From assembly GCA_025929125.1 (NCBI GenBank), contig JAICMT010000008.1, positions 1-14,166 on the forward strand: a stretch of DNA of 14,166 nucleotides, given 5' to 3'. Position numbers and translations under genes: made by a program. The notes beneath the pieces are model-generated. The model worked only from the letters and a program-made list of their open reading frames with translations. It made no database searches and was not told the DNA's origin. This document shows positions 8,514 to 14,166 of this stretch, piece after piece. Positions within the stretch are counted from its first letter, which is position 1. The number at the start of each line of letters is the position of its first letter. This DNA is from Acidobacteriaceae bacterium. GTDB lineage: Bacteria; Acidobacteriota; Terriglobia; Terriglobales; Acidobacteriaceae.

Positions 8514-9137
8514 TCACGATTTCAGCGGCGCACCGGGTGAGATGACGACCCGGCCGGCGGTCGCGTTGAGCACCTCCAGGAAGGCCACGAAGAGGGCATC
8601 GAGCCCGGTGAGCAGTCCGAACAAACCCCCGAGGCGGCTGAAGGGCAGCGAACCGAGAGAGTAGTGGAAGTCCCCCAGCGCGAGCAGGAAGAAAGTAATG
8701 GTGAGGAGCAGGAAGATACTCCACACGGCCTTGGAGAGCCGGAAGGTGACGATCCAGAGCAGGCCGGTGTAGATGCCCCACATCAGCAGAATGAATCCGC
8801 CGGCAGCAGGCGGCGGAACCTTCAGCCAGCCGGCTCCGATACTCCACTGCAGCAGCGCGAACCACCACCAGAACATGGCGTAAGAGGTGAACGCAACCAT
8901 GCCGAAGGTGTTGCCTGTTTTGAACTCGCAGATGCCGGCGACCAGTTGGGCGAGACCTCCAAAGGCGAAAGCGAGTGGCACAACCGCAGGAACCGCCTCA
9001 GGCGGAAGCCAGCCGGCGTTGATCGCGCTGAGCACAACGGTGGTCAGTCCGAAGGCTGCAAGTCCCAGTGGCGCAGGGTTGGCGTAGCGGGGTGCTGCAT
9101 AGGCGAGTTCAGCAGGCTGGGTGACGAGGTCGGGCAT
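8514..9137 (-). CDS. GPR1/FUN34/YaaH-family acetate/succinate transporter
   Basis: A 207-residue inner-membrane protein of the SatP/YaaH (AceTr) family, which moves acetate and succinate, usually with protons. The family motif NPAPLGL is at residues 20-26, and AGICEFKTGNTFGMVAFTSYAMFWW (67-91) matches the second signature around TM3. Six hydrophobic segments fit the family, with a short soluble C-terminus. The frame is open upstream to 9329, but the ATG at 9137 has AGGAG ten bases before it and places the motif at the usual distance from the N-terminus. It is convergent with recA and separated from the upstream LTxxQ gene by 151 nt containing a hairpin, so it is probably a separate transcription unit. 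No acetate-metabolism gene (acs, ackA, pta) is nearby to confirm the substrate. Confidence 0.9.
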   Translation of the reverse strand: MPDLVTQPAELAYAAPRYANPAPLGLAAFGLTTVVLSAINAGWLPPEAVPAVVPLAFAFGGLAQLVAGICEFKTGNTFGMVAFTSYAMFWWWFALLQWSIGAGWLKVPPPAAGGFILLMWGIYTGLLWIVTFRLSKAVWSIFLLLTITFFLLALGDFHYSLGSLPFSRLGGLFGLLTGLDALFVAFLEVLNATAGRVVISPGAPLKS

Positions 9138-9172
9138 CGGGCGGGATCTCCTGGATGTCAGAGTGCGCACCC

Positions 9173-9178
9173 ATAATA
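9173..9178 (-). promoter_or_regulatory. Candidate -10 of the transporter gene
   Basis: Read on the minus strand this is TATTAT, five of six matches to the -10 consensus, 35 nt before the ATG at 9137. The -35 position (ACGATC) is poor, so this is only a candidate. Confidence 0.3.
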
Positions 9179-9225
9179 CGGGAAGCGAAGCAGAAGATCG
9201 TGACAGGAAGGAACATTCCCGCGAC

Positions 9226-9253
9226 AAGAGGTATCCGGAACCGGATACCTCTT
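9226..9253 (-). terminator. Near-perfect 13-bp inverted repeat, likely terminator of the sigma operon
   Basis: Arms 9226-9238 and 9241-9253 are exact reverse complements with only two bases between them. It lies 35 nt past the stop of the LTxxQ gene, as expected for a terminator of the minus-strand operon, though the T-run on that strand is short (ctcttgtc). On the plus strand it is followed by tttgt. A protein-binding site for the transporter promoter, about 50 bp away, is an alternative. Confidence 0.55.
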
Positions 9254-9288
9254 TGTAATAGCTTGGACGTGAGTCGTGATAACGAGTG

Positions 9289-9951
9289 TCAGAGTCCCGG
9301 CGGCGGTCCTGGAGGGCCGGGTTGACCATCGCGCCGGTTGCCGGTCCCGCCGTTCGGTCGCATGTGGCCGCCAGACCCTTCCTGGCGATGGAACTCGCGG
9401 TGCTCGTGCCGCTGGTTAAGCGTGGTCCACTGATCGGGCGTCAAGACGGCGCGAATACCCAGCAGCATTCCGGCGCTTGCAACCTCGAGATCGGCGCGTG
9501 CGCGGGCGACCTTTTCGATCTGGGCCCGAGCTTTGCCCATATCCAGGGGATTTGCGCTGAGCAGAGGCTCCAGCACAATCTCCTGCTTCTCCACATTGGC
9601 GCGAAGATCGATCAATTGCAGCCTGCTCTGCTCGAACACCGTATCCATACGCTTGATCTGGTCGGCGGTGAGATTGAGCTGCTGGGCCAGAGCCGCGTCG
9701 TGCCACCACTTACGTTCCATGCCAAAGCCCAGCAGTCCGGTGCGCGTCCCGTGATCGTGCATCATCGGATCCATCGAGCTACGGCCCTGCATCATGAGGC
9801 GTGGCGGTAGGGGAGCGTGGGCTGTTGCGGGAGCACTGTCCGGTGAAACAGGTGCTGGCGCGGTGGTTGTTTGCTGGCCGAGGGTGAATGAGCTCGAGAA
9901 AGTAACCAAGGCGATGGGAAGCAAGGTCTTGCTAAGGGTGCGTAGATTCAT
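9289..9951 (-). CDS. Spy/CpxP-like periplasmic LTxxQ protein, Met/His-rich
   Basis: A 220-residue exported protein. Residues 1-25 form a signal peptide (hydrophobic LLPIALVTFSSSFTLG). A flexible Pro/Ala/Thr stretch (28-50) is followed by a Met/His-rich patch (MMQGRSSMDPMMHDHG, 53-68) and a helical domain with two LTxxQ motifs, LTADQ (94-98) and LTPDQ (170-174), the mark of the Spy/CpxP superfamily. The C-terminus is His/Gly/Pro-rich (HEHREFH, then PGPPGPPPGL). Spy and CpxP are periplasmic chaperones or stress modulators, and the related CnrX/ZraP proteins bind metal. The Met/His patch suggests Cu or Ni/Zn binding, which is inference. The ATG at 9951, with AAGGA upstream, lies 2 nt after the anti-sigma stop codon, so translation is almost certainly coupled. 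Confidence 0.85.
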   Translation of the reverse strand: MNLRTLSKTLLPIALVTFSSSFTLGQQTTTAPAPVSPDSAPATAHAPLPPRLMMQGRSSMDPMMHDHGTRTGLLGFGMERKWWHDAALAQQLNLTADQIKRMDTVFEQSRLQLIDLRANVEKQEIVLEPLLSANPLDMGKARAQIEKVARARADLEVASAGMLLGIRAVLTPDQWTTLNQRHEHREFHRQEGSGGHMRPNGGTGNRRDGQPGPPGPPPGL

Positions 9952-9953
9952 GG

Positions 9954-10472
9954 TCAGTTCGTCCTTTGGTTTGCAATCTGAGACGGCTGAGAGGCGCTGC
10001 CGCTCGGGTCTGCGAGGGCGTCCAGGGGACTCGGGACAGACTCGGAGAGCTCGCGGCTCACTCCGTCGAGCAGTGCCTGGTCGGAATCCGATGCAGGATG
10101 CGGGGAGACGGCTGCAACGGTTTGCTGTGCCGCTGGCGGCTGGGACTGGCGGAGAACCATCTGCAGCGGCAGGACAATGGCGAGCAGTGCCGCCGCAGCT
10201 GCGGCCGTCCAGAAAACCGGCGGAAAGCTGAACCCACGCACGGGTGGCTGCCAAGCGGGCACTCGATGCTGCCTTTCGCCGGCATAGGAAGTGGCGGCTT
10301 CGCGAAATAGAGCGAGCGAGTCGCGCATCGAAGCAAACCTGGCTCCGCATTGCTCGCATTGAGCGGCATGTGTGCTGGCCAAGGCAAGCTCCGAAGCATC
10401 GGACATCTGCTGCAGTTCTCGCGGCGAGGCAGCGAGAAGGTCATTAAGTTGCTGGTCGGTAAGGTGGTTCAT
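9954..10472 (-). CDS. Anti-sigma factor with zinc-finger (ZAS-type) domain, single-pass membrane protein
   Basis: A 172-residue anti-sigma factor. The cytoplasmic N-terminal part carries HAAQCEQC (H35-C39-C42), the HX3CX2C motif of zinc-associated anti-sigma domains that clamp ECF sigma factors. One hydrophobic segment (about 88-107) would place the remaining 65 residues, rich in Gln, Pro and Ser, in the periplasm. That part has a short amphipathic stretch, DQALLDGVSRELSESVPSPL (131-150), of the kind seen in acidobacterial homologues. Its ATG overlaps the sigma gene's stop by 4 nt (ATGA at 10469-10472) and its own stop is 2 nt from the next start, a classic stoichiometric operon. Release of the sigma factor could follow proteolysis or metal/redox change at the Cys pair; the sequence does not say which. 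Confidence 0.88.
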   Translation of the reverse strand: MNHLTDQQLNDLLAASPRELQQMSDASELALASTHAAQCEQCGARFASMRDSLALFREAATSYAGERQHRVPAWQPPVRGFSFPPVFWTAAAAAALLAIVLPLQMVLRQSQPPAAQQTVAAVSPHPASDSDQALLDGVSRELSESVPSPLDALADPSGSASQPSQIANQRTN

Positions 10473-11152
10473 GATCTCTCCTTCAGCGCGTCCTGGTGTT
10501 GTGCGCGGACGGCGTCGATGGCGCGATAAAGGTGGCTCTTCACAGTTCCCAGGGGAAGACCGGTGGCAGCTGCAATCTCGGGGATCTCCATCTCTTCCAT
10601 AAAGCGCAGTAGAAAGATGGAGCGTTGGCGGTTAGAAAGCTTTCCAACCGTTTCCCAGATGCTTGCGATCTGCTGGCGGGCAATCAGGGTCTTTTCGGCC
10701 GATCCCTCATAACTGGGCAGACTGGCTGCGACATCCGAGGCCTCGACGGCGGTGCTTGCGACGCGCTTCCAGAAGCGGAAGCGGCCGGTACGGGTGTGGT
10801 CCCGCGCGAGGTTCAGCGCGATTCGGATCAGCCACGTGGGAATGGAGCAGTCCTCGCGAAAACTATGGCGTGCATTCCACGCACGCAGGAAAGTCTCCTG
10901 CGTGAGGGTTTCGGCGGCATCCTGATCGCGCAGGCTGGCGAGCAGAAACCGGAAGACTCGGGGCTGGTACATGGCCACGATGCTGTCGATGTCGTCCAGC
11001 GGAGTGGGGCGTACCTGGGCTTCCAGGGAGAGTTCGGTCGGCGAGAGCATCTGGATGTTGTTGGGCACCATGGGCGTCGGTATCAGATGATTCGGCGTTT
11101 CAGCCACTTCCGAGTCATTTTCAGTCGCGGCTACTGGGACAGACGGACGCAT
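10469..11152 (-). CDS. ECF-family RNA polymerase sigma factor (sigma-70 superfamily, group 4)
   Basis: A 227-residue ECF sigma factor. Region 2 spans about 56-124: MYQPRVFRFLLASLRDQDAAETLTQETFLRAW, then FREDCSIPTWLIRIALNLARDHTR. Region 4 spans about 165-215, with LSNRQRSIFLLRFMEEMEIPEIAAATGLPLGTVKSHLYRA providing the helix-turn-helix that reads the -35 element. Regions 1.1 and 3 are absent, as expected. About 55 residues precede region 2, longer than usual; in-frame ATGs at 11071 and 11050 are possible shorter starts, and none has a clear Shine-Dalgarno. It heads the operon with its anti-sigma factor and the LTxxQ protein and is divergent from coaD across 66 bp. No GGAAC-type autoregulatory -35 is visible there. 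Confidence 0.92.
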   Translation of the reverse strand: MRPSVPVAATENDSEVAETPNHLIPTPMVPNNIQMLSPTELSLEAQVRPTPLDDIDSIVAMYQPRVFRFLLASLRDQDAAETLTQETFLRAWNARHSFREDCSIPTWLIRIALNLARDHTRTGRFRFWKRVASTAVEASDVAASLPSYEGSAEKTLIARQQIASIWETVGKLSNRQRSIFLLRFMEEMEIPEIAAATGLPLGTVKSHLYRAIDAVRAQHQDALKERS

Positions 11153-11218
11153 GTGCGCGGAAGTCTACACCCGCGTGGCAATAATCGGCCTAGGAGGCTG
11201 GGGTATGCTGGTTGCGGC

Positions 11219-11719
11219 ATGCCGAACGTAAAGGCGATTTATCCCGGGACATTCGACCCGCTGACCAATGGGCATCTGGACCTGATCGCCCGCGGAGCGA
11301 AGATCGTAGACCACCTGGTGGTTGCAATCCTGCGGAACGCAGACAAAGGGTCACCACTGTTCAGCGTAGAGGAGCGGCTGGAGATGATCCGCGAGGCCAT
11401 CGAGGAACAAGGGTTCAAAAACGTTTCGGCTGACACCTTCGACGGTCTGCTGGTGGAGTACGCGCGATCGCAGGGAGCCCAGGCCGTGCTGCGCGGCCTT
11501 CGCGCCATTACCGACTACGAATACGAGTTCCCGATGGCGATGATGAACCGCAAGCTGGATCCGCAGTTAGAGACGCTCTTCATGATGCCGAACGAGCAGT
11601 ACACCTACGTGAGCTCGCGATTGATCAAAGGCGTGTTCAAGCTGGGCGGTGACGTCAGCGAACTGGTGCCTCCGATGGTGGTTCGGCGGATGAGGGCCAA
11701 GGGCGGGGCCAAACCGTAG
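11219..11719 (+). CDS. coaD: Phosphopantetheine adenylyltransferase (PPAT, CoaD)
   Basis: A 166-residue CoaD, which transfers AMP from ATP to 4'-phosphopantetheine to make dephospho-CoA, the penultimate step of coenzyme A synthesis. The nucleotidyltransferase motif TNGH (16-19) sits in IYPGTFDPLTNGHLD. Conserved RGLRAITDYEYE (92-103), MMPNEQYTYVSSRLIK (122-137) and the C-terminal VVRRM helix are all present, and the length is typical. The frame stays open far upstream, but MPNVKAIYPGTFDP is where CoaD proteins begin. AGGAGG at 11192-11197 is too far away (about 21 nt) to serve this start well, so the leader is unusual. Its promoter must lie in the 66 bp shared with the divergent sigma gene or overlap that gene. 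Confidence 0.97.
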   Translation: MPNVKAIYPGTFDPLTNGHLDLIARGAKIVDHLVVAILRNADKGSPLFSVEERLEMIREAIEEQGFKNVSADTFDGLLVEYARSQGAQAVLRGLRAITDYEYEFPMAMMNRKLDPQLETLFMMPNEQYTYVSSRLIKGVFKLGGDVSELVPPMVVRRMRAKGGAKP

Positions 11720-11860
11720 TCCGAACTGCCGCCGGTGGTGTGTCTCCGGGTGTTCCATTGATAGGGTTGGACTTAGCGTAGGGGAGTCCCTTTCTAGTAC
11801 ATAGTGGGCGTGGCAAGCATTGAGTTTAAGTCTGGGGAGTCACTTCGCAGTTAATAGCGG

Positions 11861-11885
11861 AAGGCCCGGCTATCGACCGGGCCTT
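11861..11885 (+). terminator. Hairpin terminator downstream of coaD
   Basis: Arms AAGGCCCGG (11861-11869) and CCGGGCCTT (11877-11885) form a perfect 9-bp stem with a 7-nt loop, followed by gtttaattcctt. It lies 141 nt after the coaD stop. Confidence 0.75.
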
Positions 11886-11892
11886 GTTTAAT

Positions 11893-11907
11893 TCCTTAAT
11901 TTAAGGA
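11893..11907. promoter_or_regulatory. 15-bp palindrome tccttaa-t-ttaagga
   Basis: An exact inverted repeat of 7 bp around one central base, 124 bp before the start of the first TIGR03435 gene and just after a terminator. It could be an operator or part of an AT-rich promoter; no regulator is identified. Confidence 0.3.
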
Positions 11908-12018
11908 TATCAGGTGGAACATAACTCGTGTCACATGATTCGTATGTTCGGAAGGTGCTTTGTTGGTGTGACTTGGCGAGTTTTCCATAGGGCTGGGGGC
12001 TTGACAGCTTCGGAACGC

Positions 12019-12024
12019 AGGAGG
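12019..12024 (+). promoter_or_regulatory. Ribosome-binding site AGGAGG that fixes the start at 12031
   Basis: A perfect AGGAGG six bases before ATG 12031. It shows that the in-frame upstream extension to 11914 is not translated, and it places the start exactly at the signal peptide. Confidence 0.85.
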
Positions 12025-12030
12025 CTGTGT

Positions 12031-12924
12031 ATGAGGTTGAACTTCGGTTGGGCTTTTCTGCTTGCATTGGCTTCGACGACCTTGTGCCCCACGCAAGCTA
12101 TTGCTCAGATCGTTGTGTCCCCTGGGACAGCTGCCATCCCAGGTAACCCCCCAAAGGCACCATCCTTCGATGTCGTTTCAATCCGTCCGCGTGAGTGCAA
12201 GCCGGGAGTATTTGCTCACACCATGTTTACTCCGGACGGATTTACGTCGACGAATACACCGTTGTATGTCGTTCTGATAGTTGCGTACGAGTTGCGTGAC
12301 CCCACACTGTTGGGGATCCAGCCCGGAGGACACCTTAGCCGAATACCGGGTGCACCCGAGTGGACCTATTCCGATTGTTACGATATTCAGGCGAAGATGG
12401 CGGATTCCGATATTGCAGAACTGAATACATTCGGCAGGGAGCAGAGGGCTGCCCGGCTGCAATTGATGTTACAGGCGCTACTTGCCGATCGATTCAACCT
12501 GACTGTCCATAATGAGACCAAGGATGTTCCGGCCTTTGACTTAGTAGTTGTGAGCCGCGGCCCTAAGAACATGAAGAAGGAGTCTGACAGCGAGCCGCCG
12601 ACTCTTGCATGGCAGGGACGGACTCATCTAGCGGCGCATGCCTTACCGTTTACGGACCTTGCGAATCCGATCCTGACGGGCAGAATGGGATCTCCTGTGG
12701 CTGACAAGACGGGGCTGATCGGCAAATACGATTTCACCTTGGATTGGTCGCCTGAGACGGCGAATGGAGCCGGTCGGGAGAGCGACAATACTCCTGCGCC
12801 AATGCCATCTGGACCGTCGATCTTCACGGCGCTGCAGGAGCAGCTTGGGCTGAAGCTGAAACCCACAAAAGTTCCGATGGAAAGTATCGTCATCGATCAC
12901 ATTGAACGTCCTTCGGAGAATTAG
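12031..12924 (+). CDS. Secreted TIGR03435-family protein, copy 1
   Basis: A 297-residue exported protein of the TIGR03435 family, which is abundant in Acidobacteriota and has no established function. A signal peptide (FLLALASTTLCPTQAIAQ) is probably cleaved near residue 25. The hallmark FDVVSIRP is at 46-53, LQALLADRFNLTVH lies mid-protein, DKTGLIGKYDF precedes the C-terminal block, and the protein ends LGLKLKPTK, then IDHIERPSEN. Cys56 and a further Cys in SDCYD may form a disulphide. The start has a perfect AGGAGG. It is followed 64 nt later by a paralogue of the same family. Codon use is visibly more AT-tolerant than in copy 2 and the core genes, which suggests a different history. Confidence 0.9.
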   Translation: MRLNFGWAFLLALASTTLCPTQAIAQIVVSPGTAAIPGNPPKAPSFDVVSIRPRECKPGVFAHTMFTPDGFTSTNTPLYVVLIVAYELRDPTLLGIQPGGHLSRIPGAPEWTYSDCYDIQAKMADSDIAELNTFGREQRAARLQLMLQALLADRFNLTVHNETKDVPAFDLVVVSRGPKNMKKESDSEPPTLAWQGRTHLAAHALPFTDLANPILTGRMGSPVADKTGLIGKYDFTLDWSPETANGAGRESDNTPAPMPSGPSIFTALQEQLGLKLKPTKVPMESIVIDHIERPSEN

Positions 12925-12953
12925 GCTCGGGGTCGCTGTCGCCCGCATTACGG
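12910..12953 (+). repeat. Direct repeat, left copy (3' end of TIGR03435 copy 1 plus spacer)
   Basis: A 16-bp block spanning the stop codon (ccttcggagaattagg, 12910-12925) is identical to 13898-13913. The spacer block tcgcccgcattacgg (12939-12953) matches 13928-13942 at 14 of 15 positions. See the right copy. Confidence 0.75.
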
Positions 12954-12988
12954 ATTTTCTACCACCCGCGCGTTCTGAGGAAGAGCTA

Positions 12989-13912
12989 ATGTCGAAAGCA
13001 ATTGTGCGGATTCGATTTCGTGGCGCGTTGCTTGCCGCAATTGTGGCTTTATCCGCGGGCGCCGCATGGTCGCAGCCTAATCCACCCAGCTCTGTGGTTG
13101 ACCCGGAAGCTGGCGCGGGCCCTGCAGGAAGCGCGGTTGCGCCGCTTCGATTCGATGTGGTCTCCATTCGGCGGGTGACCGTACCTTCTGATCACTCTGC
13201 GATCCAGTCGCAACCGGACGGCGACAGCATCACCATCACAAACCTGGCGCTGAAGTGGGTGATCGAATTTGCCTATGACTTTCAGCGACCCGACCTGGTT
13301 TCGGGCCTGCCGGACTGGGCGATCAATGAGAACTACGACATCATCGCAAAGGTGAGCGAGCCGGACCTGCCAAAATTCCGCAAGCTGGATCAAGCGCAAC
13401 GTCGGGCAATGTTACGTCAGTTGCTTCACGACCGTTTCCAGTTGGAGGCGCACACCGCGCCAAAGGAGATCCCGGTCTATGCGCTGACGGTGGCGAAGAA
13501 TGGACCGAAGCTGAAAGAGGCCAGGCCAGGCGAGACGTACGCGAATGGCGCCCGGAATGGGGACGGGGGTCCCGCGGGAGCGGGGACCATTACGCCGAGT
13601 TCGAAAGGCCTGGTAGGTCAGGGTGCAGAGATACGGCAGCTTGTCGTGTTGTTGTCCAGGCTTCAGCTCGGTCGACAGGTGGTCGACCGTACTGGCCTGA
13701 AGGGCCGGTACGACTTTGTGCTGCAGTTCTCGCCGACAGAGGCGATGCGCCCCGTCATTAACGGTCAGCACCTACCGCCCTCGGCCGAGCAGGAGGCAAT
13801 GCCCTCCGTATTCACTGCCGTACAGGAGCAACTCGGATTGCGGCTGGAGCCGGCAAAGGCAATGGTAGAAGGGCTGGTCATCGATCACCTGGCGCGGCCT
13901 TCGGAGAATTAG
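12989..13912 (+). CDS. Secreted TIGR03435-family protein, copy 2
   Basis: A 307-residue paralogue of the preceding gene. A signal peptide (ALLAAIVALSAGAAWSQ) ends near residue 29. The family marks are RFDVVSIRR (54-62), LRQLLHDRFQLEAHT, DRTGLKGRYDF and the terminal VIDHLARPSEN. It lacks the cysteines of copy 1 and has a Gly/Ala-rich loop (NGARNGDGGPAGAG) in the middle. The ATG at 12989 is preceded by GAGGAAGAG and is preferred over the in-frame ATG at 12902, which overlaps copy 1. It lies 64 nt after copy 1 and 68 nt before an aminotransferase gene; the two spacers resemble each other. Function unknown; family work suggests a surface or periplasmic role, but that is not shown here. Confidence 0.9.
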   Translation: MSKAIVRIRFRGALLAAIVALSAGAAWSQPNPPSSVVDPEAGAGPAGSAVAPLRFDVVSIRRVTVPSDHSAIQSQPDGDSITITNLALKWVIEFAYDFQRPDLVSGLPDWAINENYDIIAKVSEPDLPKFRKLDQAQRRAMLRQLLHDRFQLEAHTAPKEIPVYALTVAKNGPKLKEARPGETYANGARNGDGGPAGAGTITPSSKGLVGQGAEIRQLVVLLSRLQLGRQVVDRTGLKGRYDFVLQFSPTEAMRPVINGQHLPPSAEQEAMPSVFTAVQEQLGLRLEPAKAMVEGLVIDHLARPSEN

Positions 13913-13942
13913 GTTCTGGTGCAGCATTCGCCCGCACTACGG
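13898..13942 (+). repeat. Direct repeat, right copy (3' end of TIGR03435 copy 2 plus spacer)
   Basis: Matches 12910-12953 in the same order and almost the same spacing, and weaker similarity (tttct, then tctgag) continues towards the next start codon. Because the match runs past the stop codon, it is not explained by protein conservation alone. Confidence 0.75.
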
Positions 13943-13980
13943 GCTTTCTCCGGGCCGCGGAATCTGAGAAACTGGTCCAT

Positions 13981-14166
13981 ATGACCACCACAGCCACCAA
14001 GGTCCTCTCGGACCGGATTAACCGGATTGAAGTCTCTGCCACCATGGCCAGCACCGCCGAGGCGCTGAAGATGCAGGCGGCCGGTATCGACCTCGCCAAC
14101 TTCGGCGCGGGCGAGCCACACTTCGCCACGCCCGAGCACATTAAGCGGGCCGCCATCGAGGCCATC
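13981..14166 (+). CDS. Class I/II PLP-dependent aminotransferase (aspartate aminotransferase-like), 5' part only
   Basis: The first 62 codons of a gene that leaves the window. The translation begins MTTTATKVLSDRINRIEVSAT and continues into LANFGAGEPHFATPEHIKRAA, the N-terminal pattern of fold-type I aminotransferases of the aspartate aminotransferase Ib group (SRI...S.T, then GxGEPxFxTPxHI). These transfer the amino group between aspartate or similar amino acids and 2-oxoglutarate. The PLP lysine lies beyond the window. His replaces the more common Asp in GEPDF. The start is the first ATG; only a weak GAG is seen upstream. Its leader resembles that of TIGR03435 copy 2. Substrate cannot be assigned from this fragment. 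Confidence 0.88.
   Translation, partial: MTTTATKVLSDRINRIEVSATMASTAEALKMQAAGIDLANFGAGEPHFATPEHIKRAAIEAI

Larger units (their letters stand above)
11720..12030 (+). other. 311-bp intergenic region between coaD and the first TIGR03435 gene
   Basis: No gene is supported here. It holds a terminator hairpin (11861-11885), a 15-bp palindrome (11893-11907) and the ribosome-binding site of the next gene. Two imperfect copies of ggggagtc-n-ctt occur at 11781 and 11834. Base composition is visibly more AT-rich than the core genes to the left, and this continues into the next gene. Confidence 0.6.

Noticed and set aside
12001..12006. Perfect TTGACA as a -35 for TIGR03435 copy 1
   Set aside because: A 17-bp spacer would put the -10 on top of the ribosome-binding site and start codon, and no TATAAT-like hexamer is there.

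Overview
The window looks like chromosomal DNA from a GC-rich member of the Acidobacteriota, most likely class Terriglobia (Terriglobus/Granulicella/Edaphobacter-like). The main evidence is a tandem pair of secreted TIGR03435-family proteins (FDVVSIR near the N-terminus, IDH..RPSEN at the C-terminus), a family strongly expanded in that phylum. The RbfA and FtsZ N-termini also fit. This placement comes from family knowledge and the sequence, not from a database search. I see no insertion sequence, prophage, CRISPR array, tRNA or rRNA. It reads as a mostly core region with a small accessory patch at the right end.

Layout. (1) Positions 82-3884, minus strand: a polytopic membrane protein of unknown function, then a DUF503/YlxP protein 12 nt downstream, then ribosome-binding factor RbfA, then an ArnT-like family 39 glycosyltransferase. 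(2) Positions 4161-8449, plus strand: ftsZ; a 356-bp non-coding gap with several possible RNA hairpins; a secreted single-domain penicillin-binding transpeptidase; a strong terminator; and recA with its own extended -10 promoter. (3) Positions 8514-11152, minus strand: an ECF sigma factor, a zinc-finger anti-sigma factor (4-nt overlap) and a Spy/CpxP-like LTxxQ periplasmic protein (2-nt gap) form one tightly coupled unit. A near-perfect hairpin follows, then a SatP/YaaH-type acetate/succinate transporter. (4) Positions 11219-14166, plus strand: coaD (phosphopantetheine adenylyltransferase), a terminator, two tandem TIGR03435 genes, and the start of a class I aminotransferase that runs off the window.

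How the parts fit. FtsZ and the transpeptidase are adjacent and co-oriented and both concern the cell envelope and division, but no other dcw-cluster gene (ftsA, ftsQ, mur genes) is present. The sigma/anti-sigma/Spy operon has the architecture of an envelope-stress or metal-stress circuit in which the periplasmic protein may feed back on the membrane anti-sigma factor. DUF503 and RbfA are translation-linked genes usually found beside nusA-infB, but here they follow an unrelated membrane protein.

Most worth a second look: the structured leader before the transpeptidase; the sigma/anti-sigma/Met-His-rich Spy operon; and the TIGR03435 tandem duplication, in which the downstream spacer appears to have been duplicated with the gene. 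I found no clear evidence of a wholly new system.
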